This document shows, one piece after another, positions 62,544-64,000 of a stretch of 64,000 nucleotides of DNA. This DNA is from Allofournierella massiliensis. GTDB lineage: Bacteria > Bacillota > Clostridia > Oscillospirales > Ruminococcaceae. The position numbers and the translations under genes were made by a program. The stretch spans positions 517,048 through 581,047 of the forward strand of contig NZ_JAFBIO010000001.1 in NCBI RefSeq assembly GCF_021531255.1, written 5' to 3'. The notes under the pieces are model-generated. The model saw only the letters and a program-made list of their open reading frames with translations. It did not search any database and was not told the DNA's origin. The stretch's first letter is position 1; every line of letters begins with the position of its first letter.

Positions 62544-62572
62544 TTGCAATCCGGCCTGGGGTATATTATAAT
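62544..62572 (+). promoter_or_regulatory. SRP RNA promoter
   Basis: TTGCAA (62544-62549) and TATAAT (62567-62572), 17 bp apart. Confidence 0.7.
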
Positions 62573-62578
62573 AGTGCT

Positions 62579-62749
62579 GTACGGACAGAGCCGAACTGCG
62601 CTGTTCGGCATACGGATGTGGGCCCTGTGCGACAAGGCCCCATGAACCATGTCAGGCGGGGAACCGAGCAGCATTAAGTGGTTTGCCCTGTGCGCCGCAG
62701 ACAACCTGCATCCGTATGCCGAGCAGCGCAGAGGTTTGTCTGTTTTTTT
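62579..62749 (+). ncRNA. ffs: Signal recognition particle RNA
   Basis: The domain IV pattern is present: TGTCAGG, then GGGGAAC (GGAA loop), then CGAGCAGCATTAAG, with GGGCCCTGTGCGACAAGG before it. A long helix closes the molecule (CTGTTCGGCATACGGATG with CATCCGTATGCCGAGCAG), and TTTTTTT follows. Binds Ffh to target membrane proteins. Position directly before dnaX is common in Firmicutes. Confidence 0.88.
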
Positions 62750-62776
62750 ATGCTTTGAGAAAGGGGAGATCGGCCT

Positions 62777-64000
62777 TTGTACCGCGCGCTTTACCGCAAA
62801 TACCGGCCCCGCCGCTTTGAGGACGTGGTGGGCCAGACCGCCATTGTCACCGCCCTGTGCAACCAGGTGCGCACCGGCCATATTGGCCACGCCTACCTGT
62901 TCACCGGCACCCGGGGCACCGGCAAGACCACCTGCGCCAAAATTTTTGCCAAGGCCATCAACTGTCCCCACCCTGCCGAAAACGGCGACCCCTGCGGCCA
63001 GTGCGAGATTTGCCGGGGCATCGACGAGGGCAGCGTGCTGGATGTGACCGAGATGGACGCCGCCTCCAACAATGGCGTGGACAATATCCGGGACCTGCGG
63101 GACGAGACCGTCTACACCCCCAGCCTCTGCCGTTATAAGGTATATATTATAGACGAGGTGCACATGCTCTCCCAGGGCGCCTTCAATGCCCTGCTCAAAA
63201 TCATGGAAGAGCCTCCCGCCCATGTGGTCTTTATCCTGGCCACCACCGAGATCCACAAGGTGCCGGCCACCATTCTTTCCCGCTGCCAGCGGTACGATTT
63301 CCGCCGCATCGCCCCCGAGGACATCGCCTCCCGGGTGGAATGGGTGGCCGGGCAGGAAGGCATCCAGATCACCCAGCCGGCCGCCGCCCTCATTGCCCGC
63401 CTGGCCGACGGCGCCCTGCGGGACGCCCTCTCCATCCTGGATACCTGCGCCGGCGTGGGCGGCGAGGTGGATGAGGCCCGGGTGCAGCAGATGGCCGGCG
63501 TCACCGACCGGGGCTACCTCTTCGGGATCAGCCAGCTGGTGGCCCGGCAGGACGCCGCCGGCGTGCTGGGCGAGGTGGCCCGGCTGCGCCAGAGCTCGGT
63601 GGATATGAAGCGGCTGTGCGAAGAGCTGATTGCCCATTACCGCAACCTGATGCTGGCCGCCCTGCCCGGGGGCGAGGGCCTTCTTTCCGGGGTCAGCCCC
63701 CAGGAGGAAGAGCGCTACCGCCAGGAAAAGGAAGTCAGCCAGGAGGACGCCATCCGGGCCATCCGGGTACTGGGCGACTGCCTGGAAAAGATGGGCCGGG
63801 GCACAGATCCCCGGGTAGAGCTGGAACTGGCCCTCTTCGGCCTCTGCGGCCCCGAGGCAGCCCCCGCCCCTGCCGCGGCTCCCGCAGCGCCCGGCCCGGC
63901 CCCCGAACCCTTCCGCCGCAGCGCCCCGGCCCAGAGCCCGGCGCAGCCCCAGGAAGGCTGGGCTCCGGCCATGCCCTCCCCTGCCCCCTCCGGCCAGGAG
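62777..64000 (+). CDS. dnaX: DNA polymerase III gamma/tau subunit, partial at right edge
   Basis: 408 codons to the window edge. Clamp-loader AAA+ ATPase: YRPRRFEDVVGQ, Walker A GTRGTGKTTCAK, zinc site CPHP...CGQCEIC, Walker B IIDEVHML and sensor LATTE. After about residue 345 a Pro/Ala-rich linker begins (APAPAAAPAAPGPAPEP). The start is a TTG at 62777 (TTG-TAC-CGC) with GGGGAG upstream, giving the conserved YRALYRKYRP beginning; no ATG fits. Confidence 0.95.
   Translation, partial: MYRALYRKYRPRRFEDVVGQTAIVTALCNQVRTGHIGHAYLFTGTRGTGKTTCAKIFAKAINCPHPAENGDPCGQCEICRGIDEGSVLDVTEMDAASNNGVDNIRDLRDETVYTPSLCRYKVYIIDEVHMLSQGAFNALLKIMEEPPAHVVFILATTEIHKVPATILSRCQRYDFRRIAPEDIASRVEWVAGQEGIQITQPAAALIARLADGALRDALSILDTCAGVGGEVDEARVQQMAGVTDRGYLFGISQLVARQDAAGVLGEVARLRQSSVDMKRLCEELIAHYRNLMLAALPGGEGLLSGVSPQEEERYRQEKEVSQEDAIRAIRVLGDCLEKMGRGTDPRVELELALFGLCGPEAAPAPAAAPAAPGPAPEPFRRSAPAQSPAQPQEGWAPAMPSPAPSGQE

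Noticed and set aside
62649..63047. 132-codon plus-strand frame over SRP RNA and dnaX
   Set aside because: Overlaps the SRP RNA and is out of frame with dnaX.

Overview
The window is a G+C-rich chromosomal segment of a Gram-positive anaerobe, most likely an endospore-forming member of class Clostridia in the Oscillospiraceae/Ruminococcaceae group. The case for this is PolC-type replicase, Spo0A, a GerA-type germinant receptor operon, a FabK/FabT-style fatty acid cluster, a fused SecDF, a small SRP RNA next to dnaX, and Shine-Dalgarno motifs throughout. Genus cannot be fixed from the sequence alone. Both ends cut genes: a CotH-like protein on the left and dnaX on the right.

Layout. 1-13 kb, minus strand: cotH-like, spo0A, then a long operon read pyrH-frr-uppS-cdsA-dxr-rseP-ispG-polC (UMP kinase, ribosome recycling, isoprenoid and phospholipid synthesis, site-2 protease, replicase). 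13.2-15.0 kb: a three-gene operon of a small DUF6514-like protein, a Spo0A-like protein whose receiver lacks the phosphoacceptor Asp, and a histidine-kinase-like protein whose H-box His is Glu. This is the best candidate for an undescribed regulatory module. 15-19 kb: opine-dehydrogenase-like gene, a scar of sulfotransferase and LysR fragments, and pxpB/pxpC (5-oxoprolinase subunits) without pxpA. 19.2-25.5 kb: decayed remnant of a mobile element (MalT-like regulator without its HTH, broken sigma-like gene, DUF6076-like protein, CHC2 zinc-finger protein, truncated P4-type primase) whose right end is fused into a blaI-type gene. 26.3-32.4 kb: a 6-kb island in tRNA-Thr, bounded by a 45-bp direct repeat, with a tyrosine integrase, a MarR regulator with two matching operators, an HdeD-like protein, a sodium:solute symporter and gene fragments.

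32.4-41 kb: tRNA-Thr, tRNA-Asp and tRNA-Trp; gerA operon; a DUF421/DUF4363 pair divergent from it; nrdR; a TIM-barrel isomerase; secDF. 41.3-42.2 kb: mntP behind a manganese riboswitch. 42.3-51.5 kb: an almost complete fatty-acid operon (acpP-accD-accA-fabH-fabK-fabK-like-fabD-fabG-fabF-fabZ) with a palindrome at its promoter, followed by a FabT-like MarR gene with its own promoter. 51.6-58.9 kb: an A/T-rich orphan gene, a PAP2 phosphatase, a MATE exporter behind a leader terminator, and a MarR-controlled heterodimeric ABC exporter. 59-64 kb: aminopeptidase P, a uracil-type permease behind a leader terminator, SRP RNA, and dnaX.

How it fits together. The core genes form a housekeeping block for membrane lipid, envelope and replication. 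Several membrane or transport genes carry visible control elements: a Mn riboswitch, two leader terminators and three MarR-type palindromes. The accessory material is concentrated at 15-32 kb, where several junctions cut through genes.
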